64,000 nt of DNA from Cellvibrionaceae bacterium 1162T.S.0a.05. Its GTDB lineage: Bacteria > Pseudomonadota > Gammaproteobacteria > Pseudomonadales > Cellvibrionaceae. The stretch is taken from positions 1,157,501 through 1,221,500 of the forward strand of contig LANB01000001.1 of NCBI GenBank assembly GCA_000964245.1, written 5' to 3'. Made by a program: the position numbers and the translations under genes. Under the pieces are notes generated by a model. It was not told the DNA's origin. It did no database searches and saw nothing but the letters and a program-made list of their open reading frames with translations. Each line of letters starts with the position of its first letter. Positions within the stretch are counted from its first letter, which is position 1. This document shows positions 55,561-64,000 of this stretch, piece after piece.

Positions 55561-56784
55561 ATGGCAGATTTTTACCAGAACGGCATCATCACTACGCTTC
55601 ATAATCTCGGCCAGCGTCCGATAGAAGATATGGAAGCCGAGCTTCTCACGTTCTCTAAAACGCGCCCCATGACACTCGTACTGCCTTCGCTTTATTCTGA
55701 GCTACAAGGCGATGCCTTACCGAATATTGTCCAGGAACTGAGTAAGGTCAACTATCTGAGTGAAATTGTTATCGGGCTTGACCGTGCCAGTGAAGATGAA
55801 TACCGCAAAGCGCTGGAATTTTTCAAACCCTTGAATCAAAACTTTAAATTATTGTGGAATGACGGACCTCGCTTGCGCGCCCTTGATGAGAAGCTCCACG
55901 ACGAAGGGCTCGCACCCCTTGAGCCAGGCAAAGGCCGCAATGTTTGGTACTGCCTCGGTTTTGTTCTCGCTTCTGGCAAAGCGCAGTCGGTTGCCTTGCA
56001 CGACTGCGACATCGTCACTTACGATAAGAGTTTGCTTGCGCGACTTATCTATCCGGTTGCCAACACCAGCTTCAACTACGAATTTTGCAAAGGGTATTAC
56101 GCACGTGTCGCCAACGGAAAAATTCATGGACGCGTGAGCCGCCTGCTTGTAACGCCGCTTATCCGCGCACTCAAGAAAACCGTTGGCCACCTCGACTATC
56201 TCGATTATATCGATAGCTTCCGTTACCCACTTGCAGGCGAGTTTTCTTTCCGCACGGACGTGATCAATGACATTCGTATCCCCAGTGACTGGGGCCTGGA
56301 AATCGGCGTACTCTCCGAGCTAAATCGCAACTATGCCAACAACCGCTTATGCCAGGCCGATATTGCCGAAACGTACGATCATAAGCATCAAAAACTCAGC
56401 GCTGAAGATGTCAGCAAGGGCTTGGCGAAAATGTCGATCGATATCTCCAAAGCCTTGTTTCGAAAACTGGCCACCAATGGTGTGGTCTTTAATTCAGAAA
56501 CTTTCCGCTCAATTAAAGCGACCTATTTCCGTATCGCACTCGATTTTGTAGAAACATACTATAACGATGCCTTGATGAATGGCCTTAAGCTGGATATTCA
56601 CAAAGAAGAGAAAGCTGTAGAGTTATTTGCCCGTAACATTCTCGTCGCAGGGCAAAGCTTCCTCGAAAACCCCATGGAGAAGCCTTTTATTCCCAGCTGG
56701 AATCGCGTCATCAGTGCTGTACCGGGAATACTTGGGGATATTCGCCAAGCCGTCGAAGATGATATGGCCGAATACAATACTTAA
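55561..56784 (+). CDS. Glucosyl-3-phosphoglycerate synthase-like glycosyltransferase (GT81)
   Basis: 407 residues, cytoplasmic. A GT-A fold: MTLVLPSLYSEL, VIGLDRASEDEY, and the metal-binding HDCD motif in VALHDCDIVTYD; FRYPLAGEFSF and DWGLEIGVLSEL are typical of GpgS and its relatives. It transfers glucose (or mannose) from a nucleotide sugar to 3-phosphoglycerate. I favour glucose because a sucrose-phosphorylase-like enzyme, which handles glucosides, follows. The ATG is 10 bases after the phosphatase stop, with AAGGA before it. Confidence 0.9.
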   Translation: MADFYQNGIITTLHNLGQRPIEDMEAELLTFSKTRPMTLVLPSLYSELQGDALPNIVQELSKVNYLSEIVIGLDRASEDEYRKALEFFKPLNQNFKLLWNDGPRLRALDEKLHDEGLAPLEPGKGRNVWYCLGFVLASGKAQSVALHDCDIVTYDKSLLARLIYPVANTSFNYEFCKGYYARVANGKIHGRVSRLLVTPLIRALKKTVGHLDYLDYIDSFRYPLAGEFSFRTDVINDIRIPSDWGLEIGVLSELNRNYANNRLCQADIAETYDHKHQKLSAEDVSKGLAKMSIDISKALFRKLATNGVVFNSETFRSIKATYFRIALDFVETYYNDALMNGLKLDIHKEEKAVELFARNILVAGQSFLENPMEKPFIPSWNRVISAVPGILGDIRQAVEDDMAEYNT

Positions 56785-56797
56785 GAGGTAAAGATAG

Positions 56798-58555
56798 ATG
56801 GATGCTGTACAAAAAAACCTGGGGTTTATCGTTACCACCCATCTCGAGTTTATTTACGACAGTGAGAATTTTCCGGAGGTAAACCACAAAACCCTTCGCA
56901 CAAATTTAATTCTCGCTATGGGGCTGGATGAACACTGTGAAAAACCCGGTGTTCATGAAAACTTCTGGAATCAGAAAGATGTGTGGCTGATTACCTATGG
57001 GGATAGTTTGCTTGCGGAAGATGAAGCACCACTTAAAACCTTACACACATTTCTAAATGAGGATTTAGGGTCCGCTGTGAGCGGGGTACATATTTTACCT
57101 TTTTGCCCCTACAGTTCCGACGATGGTTTTTCGGTAATCGACTACACGCAAATCAATGACGGCCTGGGCGACTGGCAACATATTGTGGACATCGCCAACG
57201 ACAAGGATTTAATGGCGGACCTGGTGATCAACCACTGTTCCAGTCGCAGCCGTTGGTTTGATAATTTTAAGCAGTGTAAAGAACCCGGTCTTGATTACTT
57301 CATCGCGGTTGAACCGGATATTGATACCTCACAAGTGGTTCGCCCAAGGACGCACCCTCTATTACGAGAAGTCGAAACACTGGAAGGCAAGAAGTATGTT
57401 TGGTGTACCTTTAGCCACGACCAGGTAGACCTTAATTTCGCGAACCCCGACGTCCTCCTTGAGATGGTTCAAATTATTAAACTGTATCTCGATCGAGGTG
57501 TAAAAATTTTTCGCCTGGATGCGGTAGCGTTTTTGTGGAAAGAATTAGGAACCCCGTGTATTAACCATCCTAAAACACATGAGGTTGTGCGCTTATTGCG
57601 AACCTTGATCGAACATCACTCACCCAACGCGATCATCATTACCGAGACCAATTTACCAAACCACGAGAATCTAAGTTATTTTGGTAACGCCAACGAAGCC
57701 CACGCGGTGTATAACTTTTCGCTGCCCCCGCTGCTGGTACACGCGCTGGTAACCGGTACAAGTCAATTTTTAAAAGCCTGGCAAATGACAATGCCACCAG
57801 CACAATTCGGTACATTTTATTTTAATTTTATTGCCTCACACGATGGCATCGGTCTGCGACCGGCCGAGGGCTTGCTGTCCGACGAGGACATCGAAGGACT
57901 GGTGAATACCATGCAGAGTTTCGGCGCCCGCATCAGTTGGCGCAGTTCTGAAGGCGGACGTAACAAACCCTATGAAATCAACGTCACGCTTTTTGATGCC
58001 TTGCAAGGCACCGCTGCACACGGGCCAGACAAATGGCAAATCGACCGTTTTATTTGTGCTCACGTCATTATGCTCGGCCTCGAAGGCATCCCGGGCATTT
58101 ACATTCACAGCTTTCTGGGGACACAAAACTACATTGAAGGTGTTGCGCTCACAAATCAAAACCGAACGATTAATCGTTACAAATGGCCCTACCAGGATTT
58201 GAAGAAAGCCCTGGACAACCCGCACAGTCATCACAGCAAGGTATTCAATGAACTGAAACGCTTACTCGCAATTCGCAGTCAACAAAGTGCCTTTCACCCC
58301 AACGCCACGCAGTTCACCTTGCATCTGGGCGACCAACTATTCGGTTTCTGGCGGCAAAGTGTAAAACGGGATCAAAGTATTTTCTGCATTAGCAATGTCA
58401 CGAGTGAAGAAATCAGTATCCCGCTATCGTCGATCAATTTGATTTCCCTTGATAAATGGAAAGATTTAATCAGTGGGGAGGTTTATCAAGACTTGCGTAA
58501 AGAGTTAACATTAGGCCCCTATCAAAGTGTGTGGCTCAGCAATAAAATCGTTTAA
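56798..58555 (+). CDS. Glucosylglycerate phosphorylase-like GH13_18 enzyme
   Basis: 585 residues. GH13 motifs: [12 protein letters not shown] (region I), [12 protein letters not shown] (nucleophile Asp, region II), [12 protein letters not shown] (acid/base Glu, region III), and [12 protein letters not shown] (region IV His-Asp). The overall arrangement is that of sucrose phosphorylase relatives; length and the HCSSRSRWF element fit glucosylglycerate or sucrose 6-phosphate phosphorylases. Likely reaction: glucosylglycerate + phosphate to alpha-glucose 1-phosphate + D-glycerate. This would undo the product of the two preceding genes. It lies 13 bases after the synthase. Confidence 0.88.
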   Translation: MDAVQKNLGFIVTTHLEFIYDSENFPEVNHKTLRTNLILAMGLDEHCEKPGVHENFWNQKDVWLITYGDSLLAEDEAPLKTLHTFLNEDLGSAVSGVHILPFCPYSSDDGFSVIDYTQINDGLGDWQHIVDIANDKDLMADLVINHCSSRSRWFDNFKQCKEPGLDYFIAVEPDIDTSQVVRPRTHPLLREVETLEGKKYVWCTFSHDQVDLNFANPDVLLEMVQIIKLYLDRGVKIFRLDAVAFLWKELGTPCINHPKTHEVVRLLRTLIEHHSPNAIIITETNLPNHENLSYFGNANEAHAVYNFSLPPLLVHALVTGTSQFLKAWQMTMPPAQFGTFYFNFIASHDGIGLRPAEGLLSDEDIEGLVNTMQSFGARISWRSSEGGRNKPYEINVTLFDALQGTAAHGPDKWQIDRFICAHVIMLGLEGIPGIYIHSFLGTQNYIEGVALTNQNRTINRYKWPYQDLKKALDNPHSHHSKVFNELKRLLAIRSQQSAFHPNATQFTLHLGDQLFGFWRQSVKRDQSIFCISNVTSEEISIPLSSINLISLDKWKDLISGEVYQDLRKELTLGPYQSVWLSNKIV

Positions 58556-58599
58556 TTCGCACCTTGAAAGCCTCTAAACATTCAGGTTGTATTTACTCC

Positions 58600-59250
58600 A
58601 TGATTCAAGCAGTTATTTTTGATCATGACGGCACGCTCGTTGAATCTGAGGGCCGTCATTTTGAACTTTGGCAAAAAATCCTTCAGCCCTTCGATATTGC
58701 CTTTCAGGCAGAGGAGTACATCCGTGAACACGCAGGGATTCCAACCTTAAAAAATGCTGAAAGACTGGTAGAGAAGTACCGCCTCGCACTCAGCGCGGAA
58801 GAGCTTTACGCGATAAAGGAAAAGGAAGTTCGCAGTAGCCTGCACGGCGTCGCTTTTGATTTATTACCGGGTGTGATCGAAAGTATGCAAGCCTTTAAGG
58901 ATGCAGACCTGAAGATGGCCATCGCTACCGGTGCTGGTCAAACAGAAGTGCGCTCATCGATACAAGCACACGGTTTTGATCGTTTTATTGAGCACACGGC
59001 GACCAGCGATGAAGTTGAAAATGGCAAACCCGCGCCAGATGTCTATTTGTTGGCGGCAAAAAAGCTTGGGATAGCGCCCGAAAATTGTATTGCCATTGAA
59101 GACAGTAACAATGGTTTGCAATCAGCCATCGCGGCGGGAATGCCCTGCATTGTAGTGCGTAACCCCTGGTCCGCCGCGCCGCGTTATGATGGCGCACTTG
59201 CGGTTTTTAATTCCATGACCGAGGCGCAGGATTATATCCTGCGTGCTTAA
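58600..59250 (+). CDS. HAD-family hydrolase or mutase, beta-phosphoglucomutase-like
   Basis: About 216 residues from ATG 58600; an in-frame TTG at 58564 is less likely. HAD type IA motifs: FDHDGTLVES (both Asp), IATGAGQTEV, GKPAPDVYLLAAKKLG and EDSNNGLQSAIAAGM. It resembles beta-phosphoglucomutase and small phosphosugar phosphatases. The expected phosphorylase product is alpha-glucose 1-phosphate, which beta-phosphoglucomutase would not use, so a phosphatase role is equally possible. It closes the operon 44 bases after the phosphorylase. Confidence 0.85.
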   Translation: MIQAVIFDHDGTLVESEGRHFELWQKILQPFDIAFQAEEYIREHAGIPTLKNAERLVEKYRLALSAEELYAIKEKEVRSSLHGVAFDLLPGVIESMQAFKDADLKMAIATGAGQTEVRSSIQAHGFDRFIEHTATSDEVENGKPAPDVYLLAAKKLGIAPENCIAIEDSNNGLQSAIAAGMPCIVVRNPWSAAPRYDGALAVFNSMTEAQDYILRA

Positions 59251-59322
59251 GTCACCCCTCTTTTAAACCCCCTCCGCCCTCTCTCCCGCCAGGTGAAACC
59301 GCCTGCAAAAAACCTGCAAAAC

Positions 59323-59339
59323 ATTCAGACAGGATTCAG
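59323..59339 (+). promoter_or_regulatory. Direct-repeat response-regulator box and promoter
   Basis: ATTCAG occurs at 59323-59328 and 59334-59339, 11 bases apart, the spacing used by OmpR-family regulators. A plausible -10 box TACTCT begins at 59351, so the repeats sit where a -35 element would be. The OmpR-type regulator gene at 60449 lies in the same direction downstream. Confidence 0.5.
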
Positions 59340-59389
59340 GGAGCAGCGCTTACTCTAGGCCTACGTTCTCTAAAAAGAGGAGAGAATCC

Positions 59390-59986
59390 ATGAAATTAGT
59401 CAAAGCCGCTCTTATCAAAACCTCGCTGACCAAGGCCCCCCTGATTGTCAGTGCCCTGATAATGGGATTAGTAGCCGCGCAAGCGCAGGCCCACAATCGC
59501 CACGACAATGTTGTTTGGGCTCGCGTTGTCGACGCCAAGCCAGTCTATCGCTGGGTTGACCACCGCGTGCCACGTGAATCCTGCTGGATTGAAACAGTTG
59601 CCACAGAGGTACACGGCACTGACCGCGCAGCGGGAACCCTTGCGGGTGGCATCATTGGTGGTGTGATTGGCCATGCGGCCGGGGATACCCGCCGTCAGAA
59701 ACGCGTGGGCACTGCAGTTGGCGCCATGATCGGCGCGGCAGTCGGCAACGACATCGCACGTAAACACGAACGCCGACCACGGGTGGAATACCGTGACGTT
59801 GAGCGCTGCGAAGTGAAACATGTGAAACGTCGCAGCAAGGAGTTAGTGGGGTACGACGTGGTCTACCGTCTGCACGGCGATCTGTATAGCGTGCGCACAC
59901 ACAAACATCCAGGCCGCCGAATCGCGGTGGACATGCGCCACTCACAGCGCAAGCACTACAAGAAACACAAGAGACACTACCATTAA
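59390..59986 (+). CDS. Exported glycine-zipper 2TM-domain protein
   Basis: 198 residues. A signal peptide ends near 34 (VAAQAQAHN). A glycine-zipper hairpin (about 81-124: AGTLAGGIIGGVIGHAAG and GTAVGAMIGAAVGND) is the Rick_17kDa/glycine-zipper signature of outer-membrane-associated proteins. The tail is rich in Arg, Lys and His (RHSQRKHYKKHKRHYH). Proteins like this accompany envelope-stress systems; the His-rich end could bind metal. It precedes the PepSY gene by 79 bases. Confidence 0.84.
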   Translation: MKLVKAALIKTSLTKAPLIVSALIMGLVAAQAQAHNRHDNVVWARVVDAKPVYRWVDHRVPRESCWIETVATEVHGTDRAAGTLAGGIIGGVIGHAAGDTRRQKRVGTAVGAMIGAAVGNDIARKHERRPRVEYRDVERCEVKHVKRRSKELVGYDVVYRLHGDLYSVRTHKHPGRRIAVDMRHSQRKHYKKHKRHYH

Positions 59987-60065
59987 TCCGGCTGGCAGGC
60001 CGGCGGAGAGTTGACGTAAAATGAGCTTCCCTTTTGATCCAGGCAATAAGAAGGCACCTGGCCTT

Positions 60066-60413
60066 ATGAATCGGAAAACGCTGTATCTCATTTCGTCGCT
60101 CTCCCTTGGCTTGTTCGTCAGCACGGCGATGGCAAATGAATTGCCCTTGCCTCTACCCCAGCAAATTGAGCCCATGCGATTGATGGAAATGCCACAATCG
60201 GCACATAAAATTGAAACAGAAGCGTCACAATGGCTGTTATTAGCCCAGGCCGCATCCAGCAAAGCTGAAGCTGCGCAAATTGCCAAAGCACGCCACGGCG
60301 GCAAGGTATTGAGCGTACGCAAATCAGGCAATGGCTGGCAGGTAAAACTGCTGCTGGACGGCAAGCGCGTAAAAATGGTTTACGTCGAAGGCAGTCACAG
60401 CGATTCAAAATAG
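60066..60413 (+). CDS. Periplasmic PepSY-domain protein
   Basis: 115 residues from ATG 60066, which starts a signal peptide (MNRKTLYLISSLSLGLFVS) directly; ATG 60021, with GGAGAG upstream, is an equally possible start adding 15 residues. The mature part contains one PepSY-like unit (AEAAQIAKARHGGKVLSVRKSGNGWQ). PepSY proteins beside two-component genes are common and may modulate the sensor kinase or a protease. It is 35 bases upstream of the regulator gene. Confidence 0.78.
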   Translation: MNRKTLYLISSLSLGLFVSTAMANELPLPLPQQIEPMRLMEMPQSAHKIETEASQWLLLAQAASSKAEAAQIAKARHGGKVLSVRKSGNGWQVKLLLDGKRVKMVYVEGSHSDSK

Positions 60414-60448
60414 CCTGGCCTGTATAAACAGACCAAAGGGAGTCGAAA

Positions 60449-61120
60449 ATGAGATTACTGATTGTTGAAGATGAAGCCGCAATTCGCAAGCAGTTGGAAG
60501 ACTATTTCAAAGCAGAGCGTTTCGTCATCGACGCCGTTGCCGACGGCAAAGAAGGCCTCTACTACGCGAGCGAATACGACTACGACCTCGCCATTATTGA
60601 CATCGGCTTGCCGGAACTCGATGGCATCAGCCTGATTAAGGAAGCCCGTAAACTGGGTAAGCGTTACCCGGTTCTGGTACTGACAGCGCGCGGCCACTGG
60701 CAAGACAAGGTCAAAGGCCTCGAAGCCGGTGCTGACGATTACCTGGTGAAACCGTTCCATACAGAAGAACTGAAGGCGCGTGCAAATGCCTTGATTCGCC
60801 GTTCGACAGGTAATGCCTCGCCCGAATTAAATTTCGGGCCTATCAGCATTAACACCTCTGCCAAGCGCGTTTCCCTGAATGGCGATAACGTGGAACTCAC
60901 AAGTTACGAATACAATACCCTTGAGTACCTGGCTTTACATGCCGGTGAAGCCATTTCCAAAACCGAACTCACCGAGCATTTGTATCACCAGGATTTTGAA
61001 CGCGACAGCAATGTGATCGAAGTGTTTGTCGGTCGCTTACGTAAAAAGCTCGACCCGGATGGCAGCATCAAGCCGATTTCCACAGTGCGTGGTCAAGGCT
61101 ATCGCTTTTTGGTTAACTAA
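60449..61120 (+). CDS. OmpR-family response regulator (PhoP-like)
   Basis: 223 residues. The receiver has the acidic pair EDE near 8-10, phospho-acceptor Asp in IIDIGLPELDG and Lys in LVKPFH. The C-terminal winged helix has the SYEYNTLEYLALH and SNVIEVFVGRLRKKL elements. Residue pattern YASEYDYDLAIIDIGLP is close to PhoP. It is co-transcribed with the sensor kinase 21 bases downstream. AAAGGGAGT before the ATG is a good ribosome site. Confidence 0.93.
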   Translation: MRLLIVEDEAAIRKQLEDYFKAERFVIDAVADGKEGLYYASEYDYDLAIIDIGLPELDGISLIKEARKLGKRYPVLVLTARGHWQDKVKGLEAGADDYLVKPFHTEELKARANALIRRSTGNASPELNFGPISINTSAKRVSLNGDNVELTSYEYNTLEYLALHAGEAISKTELTEHLYHQDFERDSNVIEVFVGRLRKKLDPDGSIKPISTVRGQGYRFLVN

Positions 61121-61141
61121 CGCTCAGGTTAAGGACAACTT

Positions 61142-62494
61142 TTGTTCGCACGCCAATCTCTGATCACCCGTCATTTATTGGCGTCTGCATTCCTACTGCC
61201 TCTGCTGCTCGGCTTTAGCGCCTTCGCCCTTGACCGCGCATTTCGCGAAAGTTTGTTAAGTGCCGAGGGCGAAGCACTGAAAGCGCAACTCTATGCCTTG
61301 CTCGGCGCCGCAGAACCGGATGGCGAAACGCTTTTTTTACCCGAGGTATTGGCAGAACCCCGTTTTAATTCACCGGAATCCGGGCTCTATGCCAAAGTCA
61401 CCAACGTTTATGGCTTAACGGTTTGGCAAAGTAATTCACTCACCGTGTCCGATTTACATCTTGCGACGGATGCAAACCTCGAGATTGAATCTGGCGAAGG
61501 GCTTTTCGATCAAATTGATATTGGTGCCCAGCGTTATTTTCGATTTATCTACGACACCATCTGGGAGATTAACGAAAAAGATCGTTATTTTCGCTTTTAC
61601 GTGCTGCATTCCTCCGAAGCCCTGGATCAGGAATTAAACATTTACCGCAATACCTTGTGGTTGTGGCTGGGTGCCCTTGCTGTTTTAATCGTATTAGCGC
61701 AAACAATTATTGTTCACTGGGGGTTTCGCCCGCTTAATCGCCTTGCAACCCAACTGCGTTTGTTCCAGGAAGGAGAGACAACTTACTTAAAAGGTCGCTA
61801 TCCCAGGGAAATCGAGCCCATCACCACCAACCTGAATTTACTTTTGGAAAGCGAGCGCAAACAACGAAAAAAGTACAAAAACACCTTGTCTGATTTGGCC
61901 CACAGCCTCAAGACGCCGCTTGCAATTATTCGCAGTAATATCCATACCGGTGATGATGCCGCCATCGAAGAACAACTCGAACGCATGGCCAACATCATCG
62001 ATCATCAGCTGCGCCGCGCAACCACACTCAGCACGGATTTGAACCGGGTAAGCACCAATTTATGTGCAATTGTCGACCGACTAGGTAAAGCTTTGTTAAA
62101 GGTCTATACCGACAAGGGTATAAAATTCGAAAACACAGTGGATACTGACTGTGATTTTGTCGGCGACGAAAACGATTTAATGGAAATGCTCGGTAACATT
62201 ATTGAAAATGCCTTCAAGTATGGTGATTCACGTGTACTCGTGAGCAGTGAATTACAAAAAAAGTCCGTTACTCTGATTATCGAAGACGATGGCAAAGGCA
62301 TACCGGAAGAAAAACGGCCCTATATCTTGCACCGGGGCGCGCGTGCAGATACAGTCACGGCCGGCCAGGGTATCGGTTTGGCCGTCAGTATCGACATCAT
62401 CAGCAGTTATAATGGCAGCCTCGAAGTGGCGCAATCTCGTTGGGGTGGCGCGGCATTCCGAATTTCACTGCCTCATCGTCACAAACATGAATAA
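61142..62494 (+). CDS. PhoQ-like sensor histidine kinase
   Basis: 450 residues starting at TTG 61142 (AAGGA upstream). Two membrane helices (about 9-29 and 173-197) enclose a periplasmic sensor of about 145 residues rich in acidic residues. HAMP follows, then HisKA with the phospho-His in LAHSLKTPL, then HATPase with N, DDGKGIP and GQGIGLAVS boxes. The acidic sensor and PhoP-like partner suggest a divalent cation, acid or cationic-peptide response (inference). Confidence 0.93.
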   Translation: MFARQSLITRHLLASAFLLPLLLGFSAFALDRAFRESLLSAEGEALKAQLYALLGAAEPDGETLFLPEVLAEPRFNSPESGLYAKVTNVYGLTVWQSNSLTVSDLHLATDANLEIESGEGLFDQIDIGAQRYFRFIYDTIWEINEKDRYFRFYVLHSSEALDQELNIYRNTLWLWLGALAVLIVLAQTIIVHWGFRPLNRLATQLRLFQEGETTYLKGRYPREIEPITTNLNLLLESERKQRKKYKNTLSDLAHSLKTPLAIIRSNIHTGDDAAIEEQLERMANIIDHQLRRATTLSTDLNRVSTNLCAIVDRLGKALLKVYTDKGIKFENTVDTDCDFVGDENDLMEMLGNIIENAFKYGDSRVLVSSELQKKSVTLIIEDDGKGIPEEKRPYILHRGARADTVTAGQGIGLAVSIDIISSYNGSLEVAQSRWGGAAFRISLPHRHKHE

Positions 62495-62503
62495 GGTTGT
62501 TTC

Positions 62504-62896
62504 ATGCACGCGATTTTTCGTTTTCTGGCAACACCAGCACTTTTGGTCATCGGCAAACTGCAACTAATACTTGCCGTTTTGATTTATTTTTATGCAGCGT
62601 GGACGGCCTCACCCGTTGGTATTGACGTGCTGCCCGACTACGTCATGCATTTTTTAGGCAACGCGATGTTGTTTGGTTCCTTCTGGTGGGCTTTTTTCTT
62701 GCGTCGACCCGCATGGAAGATCTGGTTTTTCCTTTTGCCTTTTTCGGTGCTGGTGGAACTTGGACAAGGCATGACCATACATCGTACCGTATCGATAATT
62801 GATATCGCCGCAAATGTTCTCGGTATCAGCCTTGCCCTGCTATTCGCACTGTTTTTACAAAAGCAAATGCTAAAAGCACCGCAAGAAAAACCATAA
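62504..62896 (+). CDS. VanZ-like small membrane protein
   Basis: 130 residues with four membrane helices. The family elements GNAMLFGSFWWAFF (helix 2), LPFSVLVELGQGMT (acidic-aromatic signature of VanZ proteins) and DIAANVLGISLALLF are seen. VanZ proteins influence glycopeptide resistance or envelope biology; most are uncharacterised. It starts 9 bases after the kinase stop, so it is probably part of the same operon. Confidence 0.83.
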   Translation: MHAIFRFLATPALLVIGKLQLILAVLIYFYAAWTASPVGIDVLPDYVMHFLGNAMLFGSFWWAFFLRRPAWKIWFFLLPFSVLVELGQGMTIHRTVSIIDIAANVLGISLALLFALFLQKQMLKAPQEKP

Positions 62897-62903
62897 TCCG
62901 CTG

Positions 62904-64000
62904 TTAACCCGTCTGCGAAAACGGTTTAACTTTCAATATGATTGTCGGTAACAAAAGCAGCGACCCCATCATCGCGGCCAGCATGGCCAAGCCTGTTAGC
63001 GCGCCAAAATAGATCGTCGGAATAAATTTCGATAATCCCATAATGGAAAAACCGAAAATAATAATGATAGAGGTGTAGTACATAGCGCTACCAATCGACG
63101 CGTGCGAACGATGCATTGAGGCAATGTAATCCCCATCTACTGCGAGTTCTTTTTGAAAGCGGTAAATATAGTGAATCGCATTGTCCACACCAATACCAAC
63201 GGTAATGGCAGCAATTGTGATTGTCATCATATCGAGGGGCAAACCAATCAACCCCATAAAACCGAGAATGGAAACGGCTGCCAACATGTTCGGAAAAATG
63301 GCGATCAGCGCAACCGGTATAGAGCGGAAAAGCACCACAAACATCAGCATAATGCCGAGGAAAACGGCGCCCAGGGTCAGGATTTGCGAACTGAATAAGC
63401 TTTGCAACATATTGTTGTACAAAATTAAAATACCCGACAACCTGACATTTTCTGCCTTCACTGCACCGTGATTCTTCACGTAATTTTCTATGCGTTCAAC
63501 CAGTTCCTTACGTTTTAAGCCCGGGTACAGGTCATGCACCCGCAGAGTGATTCTTGCCTGATTGTTTGCCACCGAAATATACGGTGTGTACAACACATTT
63601 TTGACTTCGTCCGGCAGCGTGCGCTCCATTATTGCCAATTCAAACGCATTCAGGCTGCCATTAATATCTTTACCGACGCGATAAAGCGTCGCCAATGATT
63701 GCACGACACCAATTTCCGGTTGTTCTTCCAACCACGTGTGAATCTCGTCAATTTTTTTGAGGCCGGCAACGGTCATCCAATAATTGGGTTCGGGGTCTTC
63801 GACACCACCGAGAAAGGGGTCACCGTCGGCAAAGGGGTCACCTTCATCCTCAAAGGCGTCAACAGCAAAAGGATCTTCCTCTTCACTGGCAAAGGGGTCT
63901 TCCTCATCGGCGCCATAAAAATCACCGTCGTCCATTACCAGCAGCTCAATATCTTCTTCATTGGCAGTCAATAAAATATCGAGCGATGTGGTGCCGCCAA
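62904..64000 (-). CDS. RND/MMPL-type exporter, C-terminal half only
   Basis: The frame is open at the right edge of the window, so the start is missing; the TTG at 63971 is not the true start because codons continue upstream as GGTTSLDILL, a standard MMPL porter element. What remains is a periplasmic porter domain and five membrane helices (about 205-345). It has GLPLDMMTITIAAITVGIGVDNAIHYIYRF, the helix with the conserved Asp used for proton coupling, and GSAMYYTSIIIIFGF. A DPF-repeat insertion lies in the porter domain. It converges with the VanZ gene, 7 bases apart. Substrate may be lipids or hopanoids, as for related proteins, but this is a guess. Confidence 0.87.
   Translation of the reverse strand, partial: GGTTSLDILLTANEEDIELLVMDDGDFYGADEEDPFASEEEDPFAVDAFEDEGDPFADGDPFLGGVEDPEPNYWMTVAGLKKIDEIHTWLEEQPEIGVVQSLATLYRVGKDINGSLNAFELAIMERTLPDEVKNVLYTPYISVANNQARITLRVHDLYPGLKRKELVERIENYVKNHGAVKAENVRLSGILILYNNMLQSLFSSQILTLGAVFLGIMLMFVVLFRSIPVALIAIFPNMLAAVSILGFMGLIGLPLDMMTITIAAITVGIGVDNAIHYIYRFQKELAVDGDYIASMHRSHASIGSAMYYTSIIIIFGFSIMGLSKFIPTIYFGALTGLAMLAAMMGSLLLLPTIILKVKPFSQTG
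63813..63899 (-). repeat. Acidic DPF-repeat segment in the RND exporter
   Basis: Within 29 residues the motif DPF occurs four times (three followed by Ala), embedded in Asp/Glu. The corresponding DNA has repeated AAAGGGGTC-type units. Typical exporters of this family do not carry this segment as far as I know. It may bind calcium or magnesium or be a flexible spacer. Confidence 0.8.

Noticed and set aside
1-64000. tRNA, rRNA or CRISPR features
   Set aside because: Read through for T-loop-like segments and for regularly spaced repeats; none was convincing. A covariance-model search would settle small RNAs.

Overview
The window looks like chromosomal DNA of a gammaproteobacterium, most plausibly a marine or plant-biomass-degrading member of the Cellvibrionaceae and relatives (inference). 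Reasons: the envelope and lipoate block proA-nadD-rsfS-rlmH-mrdA-rodA-mltB-rlpA-dacA-ybeD-lipB-lipA and the leuS-lptE-holA block have Pseudomonas-type order, base composition is near 50% GC, and there is a GH5 glycosidase, a PEP-CTERM protein and several c-di-GMP proteins. I see no rRNA, tRNA, CRISPR array or intact insertion sequence. LAYOUT, 1-17 kb: a cut-off Asp-box protein, a hybrid histidine kinase, a PilZ protein, a GntR/ABC export module, an HD-GYP phosphodiesterase, a three-gene exported sugar-oxidation module (Gluconate_2-dh3-like subunit, GMC oxidoreductase, TIM-barrel isomerase/epimerase), a PEP-CTERM protein, a GH5 enzyme, then a second GntR/ABC module with a membrane acyltransferase. 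Both GntR genes have near-perfect palindromes upstream. 17-34 kb: leuS-lptE-holA, followed by an accessory stretch between the two conserved blocks: MazG-like pyrophosphohydrolase, GGDEF-EAL protein, rimO, a giant LuxR-type ATPase regulator, an orphan endolysin-holin pair, a CadC-like TPR regulator, an apparently decayed segment and a sugar porter. 34-45.3 kb: the conserved lipoate, peptidoglycan, ribosome and NAD block, all on the minus strand. 45.4-49.7 kb: an ATP-grasp ligase, a 7TM inactive transglutaminase and an aspartic-protease lipoprotein, preceded by two overlapping genes of unknown function. 49.9-53.6 kb: a Ser/Thr kinase with TPRs convergent with an ECF sigma factor. 53.8-59.3 kb: a tight operon that appears to encode a complete glucosylglycerate cycle (glycerate kinase, phosphoglycerate glucosyltransferase, phosphatase, glycoside phosphorylase, second HAD enzyme). 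59.4-62.9 kb: a PhoP/PhoQ-like two-component system with a glycine-zipper protein and a PepSY protein, then a VanZ-like protein. The window ends inside an RND/MMPL-type exporter with an unusual acidic DPF-repeat insertion. HOW THEY FIT: the best candidates for under-described biology are the glucosylglycerate synthesis-plus-phosphorolysis operon, the holin-endolysin pair without phage structural genes, the extended ATP-grasp/transglutaminase/protease island, and the exported sugar-oxidation module. All functional statements come from motif reading; no database search was run.
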